Shown in pieces: positions 1 through 8,085 of a DNA stretch of 64,000 bases (position 1 is its first letter; every line of letters begins with the position of its first letter). A program made the position numbers and the translations under genes. Origin of the DNA: Acrocarpospora macrocephala (GTDB lineage Bacteria; Actinomycetota; Actinomycetes; Streptosporangiales; Streptosporangiaceae); NCBI RefSeq assembly GCF_009687865.1, contig NZ_BLAE01000005.1, positions 78,299 to 142,298 on the forward strand, written 5' to 3'. The notes beneath the pieces are model-generated. The model was not told where the DNA came from. It did no database searches and was given only the letters and a program-made list of their open reading frames with translations.

Positions 1-202
1 CGTACCCGCCGGTCACGTAGTCGTTGTGCAGGTGGGTTTCGAAGACGTGGGTGATCTCGACCTTCGCCTGGTCCGCCACGGCGAGCATCCGGTCGATGTC
101 ACGCTGCGGGTCGACCACGAATCCGGTCCGCCCGTCGTGCACCAGGTAGCTCCGATCGCCCAGGGAAGGCGTGTCGAGGACGGCGACCGCGGGCCGGGTC
201 AC
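1..202 (-). CDS. MBL-fold hydrolase, persulfide dioxygenase-like (partial, N-terminus)
   Basis: About 67 N-terminal residues are visible before the window edge. They carry a beta-strand start followed by THLHNDYVTGG, the first half of the metal-binding HxHxDH motif in the form seen in persulfide dioxygenase/rhodanese-linked metallo-beta-lactamase proteins. Family members oxidise glutathione or protein persulfide to sulfite. The GTG start overlaps the stop of the upstream flavin reductase gene as GTGA, so translational coupling is likely; another in-frame GTG lies two codons upstream. As last visible gene of the leftward operon it could clear sulfane sulfur made by the sulfurtransferase. The family call is reasonable, the substrate inferred. 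Confidence 0.75.
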   Translation of the reverse strand, partial: MTRPAVAVLDTPSLGDRSYLVHDGRTGFVVDPQRDIDRMLAVADQAKVEITHVFETHLHNDYVTGGY

Positions 203-711
203 GCGCACTCCCCATCGGCGCGCTCGATCTGCGCGTAGGAGCCTCGGTAGTACAGCAGCGGGCACTTGTCGGGCTGTCCGGCCAGCGCCACCACCCGTCC
301 GAGGGTGAGGTAGTGGTCGCCCGCCTCGTACTCCGCCTGGGTCCGGCACTCGATCCAGGCCAGCACGCCGTCGATCACCGGGGTGCCCGCGGGGCCGGGC
401 CGCCAGCTCACCTGGGCCCACTTGTCGGTCCCGCTGCGCGCGAACGTCTGGCACAGCGCCTCCTGGCCGTCGCGCAGGATGTTGATGCAGAAGCTGTCGG
501 CGTGCCTGATCCGCGCGTAGCTGGTGGACGTCTTCGCGGCGGAGAACGCCACCAGGGGCGGGTCGAGGGAGACGCTGAAGAACGACTGGCAGGTGAAGCC
601 CACCGGGCCGTCCGCGGTTTCGGCCGTCACTATCGTGAGTCCGGAGCAGAAGAGCCCTAGCACGTTGCGGAACGTGTGGGTGGTCACCTCGATGTGGGGT
701 ACCGCTGTCAC
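199..711 (-). CDS. Flavin reductase family protein (two-component monooxygenase partner)
   Basis: The 170-residue protein matches the flavin reductase-like, FMN-binding split-barrel family in length and motifs: GLTIVTA near the N-terminus, GFTCQSFFSVSLDPPL in the flavin-binding segment, and a late GDHYLTLGRV stretch. Such proteins reduce free FMN or FAD with NAD(P)H and pass it to a separate monooxygenase, here probably the luciferase-like enzyme of the same operon. The GTG start has a strong ribosome binding site (GGAGGTGAAATC) and overlaps the previous stop as GTGA. Much longer upstream extensions in this frame run through the neighbouring gene and are rejected. Confidence 0.9.
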   Translation of the reverse strand: MTAVPHIEVTTHTFRNVLGLFCSGLTIVTAETADGPVGFTCQSFFSVSLDPPLVAFSAAKTSTSYARIRHADSFCINILRDGQEALCQTFARSGTDKWAQVSWRPGPAGTPVIDGVLAWIECRTQAEYEAGDHYLTLGRVVALAGQPDKCPLLYYRGSYAQIERADGECA

Positions 712-1253
712 GATTTCACCTCCGTGTCTGTTGGCAGCGCGGTGCCAGGAGCTGGGCCGCGCCCGGGTTCGAGCAGGCGGAGCAGTTGGTCCCGGGCCGG
801 CCCGAGCCAGGGCTCGATGGCGAGGGGGTCGTCGTACCGGTGGTCGAGCACGTACAGCCCGCGCGTGGGGCAGGTCGCGCCGAGTTCCACCAGAACGGGC
901 TTGAGCAGGAGTTCCGGCGCGAGCGCGTGGTCCGGCCCGGCGCCGAGCATCATCGGCACCGCGGCCACCCCGCGCAGTCCGTCCGGCGGCAGCTGGTCCA
1001 GGAAGAGCTTCAGCAGGCCGGTGTAGCTCGCCTTGTAGGTGGGGCTGGCCACCACGGCGAGGGTGGCCGCCCGTACCGTCCGGATCGCCGCCGCCACCGC
1101 GGGGCCGCCGGGGCGCAGCAGCTCGGCTCCCAGGCCGACCACGTCCACCACCGCGTCGGGCGGCGAGCCGGTCAGCAGCTGGGCCACCAGGCGGGCGGCG
1201 GCGAGGGTACGGGAGGCGGGCTTCGGGTTCCCGACCAGGACGACGGTGTTCAC
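708..1253 (-). CDS. NADPH-dependent FMN reductase (SsuE/MsuE-like)
   Basis: The 181-residue protein is a flavodoxin-fold NAD(P)H:FMN reductase. It opens with VVLVGNPKPASRT, the phosphate-binding loop of the family, and contains SPTYKASYTGLLKLFLDQLP, the typical segment around the flavin and dimer interface. SsuE and MsuE supply FMNH2 to sulfonate monooxygenases, so this gene reinforces the organosulfur reading of the operon. It is odd that the operon has two unrelated flavin reductases. The GTG start overlaps the molybdoenzyme stop as GTGA. The last ~20 residues are low-complexity and not conserved in type. Confidence 0.9.
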   Translation of the reverse strand: MNTVVLVGNPKPASRTLAAARLVAQLLTGSPPDAVVDVVGLGAELLRPGGPAVAAAIRTVRAATLAVVASPTYKASYTGLLKLFLDQLPPDGLRGVAAVPMMLGAGPDHALAPELLLKPVLVELGATCPTRGLYVLDHRYDDPLAIEPWLGPARDQLLRLLEPGRGPAPGTALPTDTEVKS

Positions 1254-3550
1254 GGCGCCCCCTCGGGCCACTCGTCGAAGGCACGGACCGGCGGGAGCGG
1301 GCCGTCGAAGCGGGCCACGTCGACCAGCGTGAGCTGGCCCGCGCAGCCCTGGGTGAGCCGGGACGTGCCGATGTCCCTGGTCAGGACGTTCGGGTTGCCG
1401 TGGACGCACATCAGCGTGCCGTCCGCGGTGGGCACGGGGTCGAACCAGGCGCCGGTGGAGAGCTGCACCACCCCCGGCATCACCCGGTCGGTGACCACCA
1501 GCCCGGCCAGGCAGCTCCCCCGGTCGTTGAAGATCCGGATCACGTCGCCGTCGCGGAGCCCCCGGCCGGCGGCGTCGTCCGGGTGCATTCGCGCCGGCTC
1601 CCGGCCCCGCACCTTCGTGGACCGGCTGTACTCGCCGTGATCGAGCTGGCTGTGCAGCCGGCTCGCCGGGTTGTTCGCCACCAGCACCAGCGGCAGCCGG
1701 GCCGCCTTGGCGGACCCGTGCCACTCCTCCGGCTCCAGCCAGCTCGGGTGGCCCGGGCAGTCGTCGTAGCCGTACCCGGCGATCGTCGCCGAGTACAGCT
1801 CGATCCGTCCGCTCGGCGTGCGCAACGGCGCGCGATCCGGGTCGGCCCGATAGCCGGCGAGGAACGTGCGCCGCGGCGTGTCCGCGCGCAGCGGCAGCTC
1901 GCCCGCCGCCCAGAAGTCCTCGAACGCCGGCGCCCAGCCGGCATGGCGGCCGCGCCACTGCTCGTACAGCGCGCGTAACCAGCCGGTCTCATCGCGTCCC
2001 TGGCTGAATTCCGGGCCGAAGCCGAGCCGCTCGGCCAGGTCGGTGAAGATGTCATAGTCGTTGCGGGACTGCCCGAACGGGGCGAGCACCTGTCGCATGG
2101 CGATGAGCAGGTCGTCGTTGCCGGCGGCGCCGAGGTCGTTGCGTTCGAGCGTGGTGGTGGACGGCAGCACGATGTCGGCGTGCCGTGCGGTCGCGGTGCG
2201 GAACGGCTCGTGCACGATCACGGTGTCCGGCCGGGCGAACGCGCGGCGCAACCGGGTCAGGTCCTGGTGGTGGTGGAACGGGTTGCCGCCGCACCAGTAC
2301 ACCAGGCGGATGTCCGGGTAGGTCAGCCGGTGCCCGTCGAAGTCGTACGACGTGCCGGGGTGCAGCAGCATGTCGGCGATCCTGGCCACCGGGATGAACT
2401 CCGGCACCGGGTTGCTCCCCTGCGGCAGCGTGGGCAGCGGGAATTCGAGCCGGCCCGCGCCGGCCCCCGCCACCGCGCCGTATCCGTGGCCGAACCCGCC
2501 GCCGGGCAGCCCGATCTGGCCGAGCAGCGCGGCCAGCGCCACGCCCGCCCACACCGGCTGTTCGCCGTGCCGGGCGCGTTGCAGGGACCAGCTCACCGAT
2601 ACGAGCGTGCGGTGGCTCGCCATCTCGTGGGCGAGGCCGGTCAGGAACGAGGCGGGAACCCCGGATATCTCTTCCGCCCAGGACGGGGTTTTGGGCTGCC
2701 CGTCGGTGCGGCCGGTGAGGTAGCGGTGGAACTCGTCGAAGCCGGCGCAGTATCGGGCCACGAAGTCCCGGTCGTAGCTGCCGTCGCGGACCAGCACGTA
2801 CGCCAGGGCGAGCAGGACCGCGGTGTCGGTGCCGGGCCGGACCGGCTGCCAGACCGGATCGAGATCGTCGGCGAGGTCATCGCTGATCGGGCTGAACAGG
2901 ATGAAGCGGGCCCCGCGCCGGTGGGCCGCGCGCAGCCGGTCCGGCACCTGATGCCGGCTGGCGCCGCCGGCGTTGACCGACGTGTTCTTCGCCGGCATGC
3001 CGCCGAAGCACACGAACAGTTCGGTGTGCTCGGCCAGCACCGGCCAGGTGGTGGGCTGCTCCAGCAGTTCGTCCGAGCCGAGCACGTGCCGCAGCAGGAT
3101 GCGGGACGCGCCCAGGCTGTAGGTCTCCACCGAGCGGACGTAGCCGCCCAGCCCGTTCAGGAACCGGTGCACCTGGCTCTGCGCGTGGTGGAACCGGCCC
3201 GCGCTGCCCCAGCCGTACGATCCGCCGAAGATCGCCCCAGGGCCGTGCGCGGCCCGTACCCGCGACAGTTCGCCGGCGACCAGGTCCAGCGCCTCGGCCC
3301 AGCTCACCGCGACGAACTCGGCGCCGCCCCGGGCCGGGTCCGGTCCCGGGCCGCGCTCCAGCCAGCCCCGGCGGACCAGCGGACGCCCTACCCGGGCGGT
3401 GCGCTGGCTCGCCCCGGCGACGTTGCCGAGCAGTGGCGAGGGCTGCGGGTCGCCGGGGTGCGGCCGCACCCGGACCAGCGAGCCGTCCCGCGCGGCCGCG
3501 AACGCGCCCCAGTGCGAGCTGTGCGGCCGCCAGCTCAATTCATCCGGCAT
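1250..3550 (-). CDS. Molybdopterin oxidoreductase, BisC/TorA (S- or N-oxide reductase) family
   Basis: The 766-residue cytoplasmic enzyme lacks a signal peptide and an N-terminal Fe-S cysteine motif, as in biotin sulfoxide reductase. The block SYGWGSAGRFHHA (Tyr112, Trp114) corresponds to the substrate-side Tyr/Trp of DMSO reductase, and ETYSLGAS supplies the serine Mo ligand (Ser145). The molybdopterin-dinucleotide domain follows, with LVLVANNPASRLHSQLDHG and the C-terminal GNPNVLTRDIGTS. The family reduces sulfoxides or N-oxides, or runs in reverse. The ATG start overlaps the MFS gene by 11 bp. In this operon an S-oxide substrate is the natural guess; the actual substrate cannot be read from sequence. 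Confidence 0.9.
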   Translation of the reverse strand: MPDELSWRPHSSHWGAFAAARDGSLVRVRPHPGDPQPSPLLGNVAGASQRTARVGRPLVRRGWLERGPGPDPARGGAEFVAVSWAEALDLVAGELSRVRAAHGPGAIFGGSYGWGSAGRFHHAQSQVHRFLNGLGGYVRSVETYSLGASRILLRHVLGSDELLEQPTTWPVLAEHTELFVCFGGMPAKNTSVNAGGASRHQVPDRLRAAHRRGARFILFSPISDDLADDLDPVWQPVRPGTDTAVLLALAYVLVRDGSYDRDFVARYCAGFDEFHRYLTGRTDGQPKTPSWAEEISGVPASFLTGLAHEMASHRTLVSVSWSLQRARHGEQPVWAGVALAALLGQIGLPGGGFGHGYGAVAGAGAGRLEFPLPTLPQGSNPVPEFIPVARIADMLLHPGTSYDFDGHRLTYPDIRLVYWCGGNPFHHHQDLTRLRRAFARPDTVIVHEPFRTATARHADIVLPSTTTLERNDLGAAGNDDLLIAMRQVLAPFGQSRNDYDIFTDLAERLGFGPEFSQGRDETGWLRALYEQWRGRHAGWAPAFEDFWAAGELPLRADTPRRTFLAGYRADPDRAPLRTPSGRIELYSATIAGYGYDDCPGHPSWLEPEEWHGSAKAARLPLVLVANNPASRLHSQLDHGEYSRSTKVRGREPARMHPDDAAGRGLRDGDVIRIFNDRGSCLAGLVVTDRVMPGVVQLSTGAWFDPVPTADGTLMCVHGNPNVLTRDIGTSRLTQGCAGQLTLVDVARFDGPLPPVRAFDEWPEGAP

Positions 3551-4820
3551 CGCCGGCCTCCCGTCGCAGGCGTTCCTCGGGCGGGTGGATGTGCCGGAAG
3601 GCGCGGTAGATCAGCACGTTGTAGACGACCTTGAGCGCGCCGGCGAAGAAGAACGGGGCGCCCAGCGCGGCGATGCTGTAGGCGTATCCGGAGAGCAGCG
3701 GGGCGGCGGCCCCGGCGGCGGTCCGCGCGACATTGGTGATCCCCGCGGTGGCGGTGCGCTCGTCCGGCTCGACGATCGCCATGTTGTACGACTGCCGGGT
3801 CGGGATGTCCATCTGGGAGATCGAGGAGCGGGCCAGGAAGACCGCCATGGCCAGGCCGGTGGAGGGCGCCAGGGGCAGCAGGATGAGCAGCAGGTTGGAC
3901 GGCAACTGGGTGAAGACCATGGTGCGCAGGAGACCGAAGCGTTCGGCCAGCCGCCCGGCGACCAGCAGGGACGCCCCGGAGAGCAGCCCGTCGGCGAAGA
4001 ACAGCGCGCCCAGCGCCTCCGGCGACAGGTGCCAGCGCAGGGTGAACCAGTAGGCGACCAGCGACTGCACCGTGAACCCTCCGGCGAAGGAGTCCAGCCC
4101 GTACAGCAGGGAGAGCCGGACCACGATGGAGCGGGAGCGGTGCACGCCGAGGAACCCGGGCGGCCGGGCGGGTTCCTCGGCGTCCGCCGCCGGCACCTCC
4201 ACCGCGGCCGTGAGCCGGCCGAGCAGCAGGGCGTTGCCGACCCCGATCAGCGCGTACACGACGAACAGCGGCCGGTAGGCGTCCGCGCCGTCCAGGCCGA
4301 GCCGGGCGAAGAACGCGACCGTGCCGGCGAAGAGCGCGCCGACCGCGGCGGCCAGGTTCCCGGCCATGGTGTAGTAGGAGAACAGCCGGGTGCGCCGCGC
4401 GTCGGTCGTCGTCTGCGGCAGTATCGCCTGATCGATCGTGTTCGCCGGGCCGATGTCGGAGCCGCTGACGCTCATCGCCCCGGTGAAGGCCCCGAGCAGC
4501 AGCAGCCACAGCGCGTCGCCGGCGGCGAAGATCAGGCCGCCGGCGGTCATCAGCACCGACAGGGCCACCAGGGTGCGCCGCCGCCCCAGCCGGTCGGCCC
4601 ACAGCGAGGAGAGCACCGTCGCCGTCGCGGTGCCCGCGATCGTCGTGGTCAGCACCGCCCCGACCTCGATCGGGCTCTTGCCCAGGGCGGCGAGATAGGC
4701 GGCCAGCACCACCGCCAGGTAGCCGAAGCCGAACGTGCGCAGCAGCCGGGCGGCCAGGATTCGGCGGCCGTCCGGGGAGAACCATTCCCCGCGCCTCGCG
4801 TGTTCGGCGGTCCGGGTCAT
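3540..4820 (-). CDS. MFS transporter
   Basis: This 426-residue integral membrane protein has about twelve hydrophobic segments. It carries the MFS loop 2-3 motif in the form WADRLGRRRTL and a mirrored half-way repeat near AGRLAERFG. I chose the ATG preceded by GGAGCG at good spacing; a longer frame starting 21 codons upstream would run into the monooxygenase gene. It lies between the luciferase-like enzyme and the molybdoenzyme, so import of the operon's substrate or export of a product such as sulfite or an organic fragment is plausible. The direction of transport cannot be decided from sequence. Confidence 0.85.
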   Translation of the reverse strand: MTRTAEHARRGEWFSPDGRRILAARLLRTFGFGYLAVVLAAYLAALGKSPIEVGAVLTTTIAGTATATVLSSLWADRLGRRRTLVALSVLMTAGGLIFAAGDALWLLLLGAFTGAMSVSGSDIGPANTIDQAILPQTTTDARRTRLFSYYTMAGNLAAAVGALFAGTVAFFARLGLDGADAYRPLFVVYALIGVGNALLLGRLTAAVEVPAADAEEPARPPGFLGVHRSRSIVVRLSLLYGLDSFAGGFTVQSLVAYWFTLRWHLSPEALGALFFADGLLSGASLLVAGRLAERFGLLRTMVFTQLPSNLLLILLPLAPSTGLAMAVFLARSSISQMDIPTRQSYNMAIVEPDERTATAGITNVARTAAGAAAPLLSGYAYSIAALGAPFFFAGALKVVYNVLIYRAFRHIHPPEERLRREAGDAG

Positions 4821-4845
4821 CGCGCCCGCTCCAATTCCCCGGCGC

Positions 4846-6192
4846 TCACGCTCGGCGCAGCGGCCCGAGGTTGAGCACGTCACGTAGCGTGCTGCCCTCG
4901 TACTCGGTGCGGAACAGCGATCGGCGCTGCAGTTCGGGGATCACGCCGCGGACGAACTCCTCGAAACTGCCGGGCAGGTGGATCGGGGTGATGACGAACC
5001 CGTCGCAGGCCTCGGACTCGAACATCTCCTGCAACCGGTCGGCGACGTCGACCGGCGAGCCGACGAGTTGCGGGGAGAAATGGCTGGTCGAGTACAGCGT
5101 CGCCGCCTCGGCCAGGGACAGGTCGTCGCGGTCGATCGCCTTGAGCACCATCTGGGCGCTGCCCCGCGCCGCCGTGCCCTGGTACGCGGTCTCCTGGAGC
5201 GCGTCCCGGTAGTTCATCTCCGGCGGCAGGCTCGACAGGTCGGCCTTGACCAGTTCGGAGAAGAGCCCGATGGCGAGCGCCGGGTCGACCATGGCCTCCA
5301 TCGCCCGCTGCCGCTCCCGGGCGACCCCGGCCGTCTCGCCGAGGATGACCTGCACGGCCGGCAGGAACTTCAGGCCGTCGGGGTCGCGGCCCAGCTTCTC
5401 GGCGCGGGCGCGGATGTCGGCCCGGACGGCGCGCATGTCGTCGGGGTTGTTCTGGATCAGGAACACCACCTCGGCCCAGCGGGCCGCGAAGTCCCGCCCC
5501 CGGTCGGAGGCGCCGGCCTGCATGAACACCGGGCGGCCCTGCGGGCTGGGCGGAAGGGTCAGCGGCCCGCGCACCTGGACGTACTGCCCTTGGTAGTCGA
5601 CCCGGTGCACCTTGTCCGGCTCGATGAACACCCCGCGCTCCCGGTCCATGACCATGGCGTCCGGGTCCCAGGACGACCAGAGCGCGGAGGTGGCCTCCAG
5701 CACCTCGTCGGCGATCTCGTACCGTTCGTCGTGGCCGGGCATCTCGGTGTGCCCGAAGTTGGCCGCCGCGGCGGGGTCGGCCGTGGTGACGATGTTCCAC
5801 GCCGCCCGCCCGCCGCTGAGCAGGTCCAGGCTGCCCAGCAGCCGGGCCAGGTGGTACGGCGGGTAGAACGTCGTCGAGAGCGTGCCGGCCAGGCCGAGCC
5901 GGTTGGTGACCCCGGCCATGGCCTGCAGGACCAGGGTGGGGTCGAAATGAATCACCCCGCGGGCGCCCCGGGTGAGCACCGAGCGGAAGGAGTCCTCGTA
6001 GGTGCCGGGGATGCCGAGCTGGTCGGGCATGAACGCCAGGTCGAAGCGTCCCTGTTCCAGGGTGCGGGCCAGGTTCTCGTACAGTGCCCGGTCGGTGAAG
6101 TTGGTCTGGGTGAAGGGGTGCTGCCACATTCCGACGAAGTGGCTGGAGGGGACGAAAACATAGGCGGCGAGGTGCATTTTCCGGGCGCTCAT
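4846..6192 (-). CDS. LLM-class flavin-dependent monooxygenase (NtaA/SnaA/DszA family)
   Basis: The 448-residue TIM-barrel enzyme shows the hallmarks of the NtaA/SnaA/DszA subgroup: HLAAYVFVPSSHFVGMWQHP at the start, FYPPYHLARLLGSLDLLSGGRAAWNIVTT in the flavin-binding core, and FMQAGASDRGRDFAARWAEVVF. Relatives use FMNH2 and oxygen to cleave C-S bonds of sulfones and sulfonates or C-N bonds of aminopolycarboxylates. Length is normal. The start has AAAGGAAGG seven bases upstream. Two flavin reductases in the operon can feed it. It is probably the key bond-cleaving enzyme of the pathway; a sulfur substrate is inferred from its neighbours. Confidence 0.92.
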   Translation of the reverse strand: MSARKMHLAAYVFVPSSHFVGMWQHPFTQTNFTDRALYENLARTLEQGRFDLAFMPDQLGIPGTYEDSFRSVLTRGARGVIHFDPTLVLQAMAGVTNRLGLAGTLSTTFYPPYHLARLLGSLDLLSGGRAAWNIVTTADPAAAANFGHTEMPGHDERYEIADEVLEATSALWSSWDPDAMVMDRERGVFIEPDKVHRVDYQGQYVQVRGPLTLPPSPQGRPVFMQAGASDRGRDFAARWAEVVFLIQNNPDDMRAVRADIRARAEKLGRDPDGLKFLPAVQVILGETAGVARERQRAMEAMVDPALAIGLFSELVKADLSSLPPEMNYRDALQETAYQGTAARGSAQMVLKAIDRDDLSLAEAATLYSTSHFSPQLVGSPVDVADRLQEMFESEACDGFVITPIHLPGSFEEFVRGVIPELQRRSLFRTEYEGSTLRDVLNLGPLRRA

Positions 6193-6226
6193 CGCTCGGC
6201 CTTCCTTTCAGGGGGAAACGTGCTGC

Positions 6227-7144
6227 TCAACGCATCCACTGCTCGCTGCGGCGGAAGGAGCGGACGTAGGGAACCGCCGCGGCGACCAGCAGGATCGCGA
6301 AGCAGACCGACAGTGCCGACGCCAGCCCGATGTCCTGCTGGTCGAAGGCCACCTTGCGGATCTGGATCGCCAGCGTGGTGGAGGCGTCCACCGGGCCGCC
6401 GTAGGCGAGCAGGTAGGGCAGGTCGAAGTCGTAGGCCGTCCAGATGGTGCGCAGGAGCGCGGCGGCCAGCAGGGAGGGGGCGATCCAGGGCAGGGTGATC
6501 GACCGGAACAGGGCGAGGCGGCCGGCGCCGTCGAGCCGGGCGGCGTCGTACAGGCTGCGCGGTACGGTCTGCAGCCGGGCCAGCACGATCAGGGTGATGA
6601 ACGGGGTGTACTTCCAGCAGTTGACGAGGATCAGCGTGGGCAGGACGGTGTCCGGGTCGCCGAGGAAGTTGACCGGCTGGTCGATCAGGCCCACCTGTTG
6701 CGACAGGTAGTTCACCAGGCCGGTGACATCGTTGAAGAGGTAACGGAAGATCAGCGTGGCGACCACGGCCGGCACCATGTACGGGAAGAGCACCAGCCCG
6801 CGGGCCAGCGTCTGGCCGCGCAGTCCCGCGTTGAGCACCAAGGCGCAGGCCACCCCGGCGACCACCTGGATGGCCAGGTTTCCCACGCTCCACGCGATGG
6901 TGCGCCAGGTGGCCGCCCGGATCGCCGGATCGGTGAACACGGTCAGGTAGTTGGCGCCACCCGGCGAGCGCCGGGCGCCGGTCACGAAGTCCACGTGGAA
7001 CAGGCTGCTGAGCACGGCCAGCGCGCTCGGGTACGCCACCAGGACCAGCAGGACGAGGGCGGGCGCGAGCAGCAGCAGCCCGGCCAGCGCGCGGTCGGAC
7101 AGCCCGGCGGCCGATCGCGGTGCCCGCTTCGACGCGACCGTCAT
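6227..7144 (-). CDS. Carbohydrate-type ABC transporter permease (MalF/UgpA-like)
   Basis: The 305-residue permease has six predicted membrane helices, the first over residues 19-40. The cytoplasmic EAA-type loop appears as LYDAARLDGAGRLALFRSITLP, the docking site for the ATPase. It belongs to the MalF/UgpA branch that pairs with a MalG/UgpE-type subunit. Its ATG overlaps the TGA of the partner permease by one base, so they are co-translated. It ends 34 bp before the monooxygenase start, which binds transport and catabolism into one transcript. Confidence 0.93.
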   Translation of the reverse strand: MTVASKRAPRSAAGLSDRALAGLLLLAPALVLLVLVAYPSALAVLSSLFHVDFVTGARRSPGGANYLTVFTDPAIRAATWRTIAWSVGNLAIQVVAGVACALVLNAGLRGQTLARGLVLFPYMVPAVVATLIFRYLFNDVTGLVNYLSQQVGLIDQPVNFLGDPDTVLPTLILVNCWKYTPFITLIVLARLQTVPRSLYDAARLDGAGRLALFRSITLPWIAPSLLAAALLRTIWTAYDFDLPYLLAYGGPVDASTTLAIQIRKVAFDQQDIGLASALSVCFAILLVAAAVPYVRSFRRSEQWMR

Positions 7145-8085
7145 CAGCGCACCGCCCCCTCGCCCAAGCCCTCCACCAGCCGGCGCTGGGCCAGCACGTA
7201 CAGGATCAGCGGCGGCAGCACGGTGACCACGCCGGCCGCCATGATCAGACCCCAGGAGTTGACCCCGGTCTCGTCGAGCAGGTTGCTCACCCCGACGCTG
7301 AGGGTCAGCTTCGACTGCTCGGTCAGGAAGGTGGCCGCGAACATGTACTCGCTCCAGGCCATGTTGAAGACGAACACCCCGGTGGAGACGAGTCCGGGCA
7401 GCGCCTGCGGGAGCACCACCCGGCGCAGCGCGCCGAACCTGGAGCAGCCGTCCACCATGGCCGCCTCCTCCAGGTCGACCGTCTCGCCCCGGAAGTACGA
7501 CCGCAGCACCCAGATCGCGAACGGCAGCATGTGCGCCGCGTACAGCACGATCAGGACCGGAGGCTGGTTGGCCAGGCCGGCGCCGTTGACGAGCTGGGCG
7601 ATCGGCACCAGCAGCAGGATGCCGGGGATCAGGTACGCCAGCAGGGACAGTTCCCCGAACCAGCGGGCGATGCGGAACCGCCGCCCGAACCGGGCCACCG
7701 CGTACGCGGCGAACACCCCGAGGACGAGCGTCACCACGGTCGAGCCGACGGCCAGCAGGCCGCTGTTGACCAGGTAGCGGGTGAACGCGCCGTCGGCGAA
7801 CAGGGTGCGGAAGTTGTCCAGGGTCAGGGACCGCGGCACGAGCTGCGGCGGGTACTGGACGATGTCCTGGTCCGGCCGGACGGACGTCAGCACCATCCAG
7901 AGCAGCGGGAGGTCGACCATGGCCAGGATGACCGCCAGGGCGGCGTACTGGCCGAGCCGGAACGCTCCACGTGGGCGGCGCCGCTTAGGGCCCGGCCCGC
8001 CGCTCGCGGCGGGTGCTCCGGGCCGGTCATTCCAGCCGGCGACCGTGACCAGCCGCCGGACCAGGGTGGCGGGCGCGGCGGTCAT
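7144..8085 (-). CDS. Carbohydrate-type ABC transporter permease (MalG/UgpE-like)
   Basis: The 313-residue permease starts with a ~45-residue cytoplasmic, Arg/Pro-rich tail and then has about six membrane segments. The EAA loop reads VDLEEAAMVDGCSRFGALRRVVLP, close to the family consensus. The ATG overlaps the stop of the binding-protein gene as ATGA. With the neighbouring MalF-type subunit it would form the importer channel. No ATPase gene is present among the operon genes in this window, so a shared MsiK-like ATPase encoded elsewhere, as used by many actinobacterial sugar importers, is the likely energy source. Confidence 0.93.
   Translation of the reverse strand: MTAAPATLVRRLVTVAGWNDRPGAPAASGGPGPKRRRPRGAFRLGQYAALAVILAMVDLPLLWMVLTSVRPDQDIVQYPPQLVPRSLTLDNFRTLFADGAFTRYLVNSGLLAVGSTVVTLVLGVFAAYAVARFGRRFRIARWFGELSLLAYLIPGILLLVPIAQLVNGAGLANQPPVLIVLYAAHMLPFAIWVLRSYFRGETVDLEEAAMVDGCSRFGALRRVVLPQALPGLVSTGVFVFNMAWSEYMFAATFLTEQSKLTLSVGVSNLLDETGVNSWGLIMAAGVVTVLPPLILYVLAQRRLVEGLGEGAVR

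Noticed and set aside
786-1640. Long open frames antisense to the flavin reductase and molybdoenzyme genes
   Set aside because: They are Arg/Gly/Pro-rich, have no ribosome binding site or family motif and overlap confident genes; this is the usual high-GC artefact. The same holds for similar antisense frames over the ABC exporter, CocE and acyl-CoA genes.
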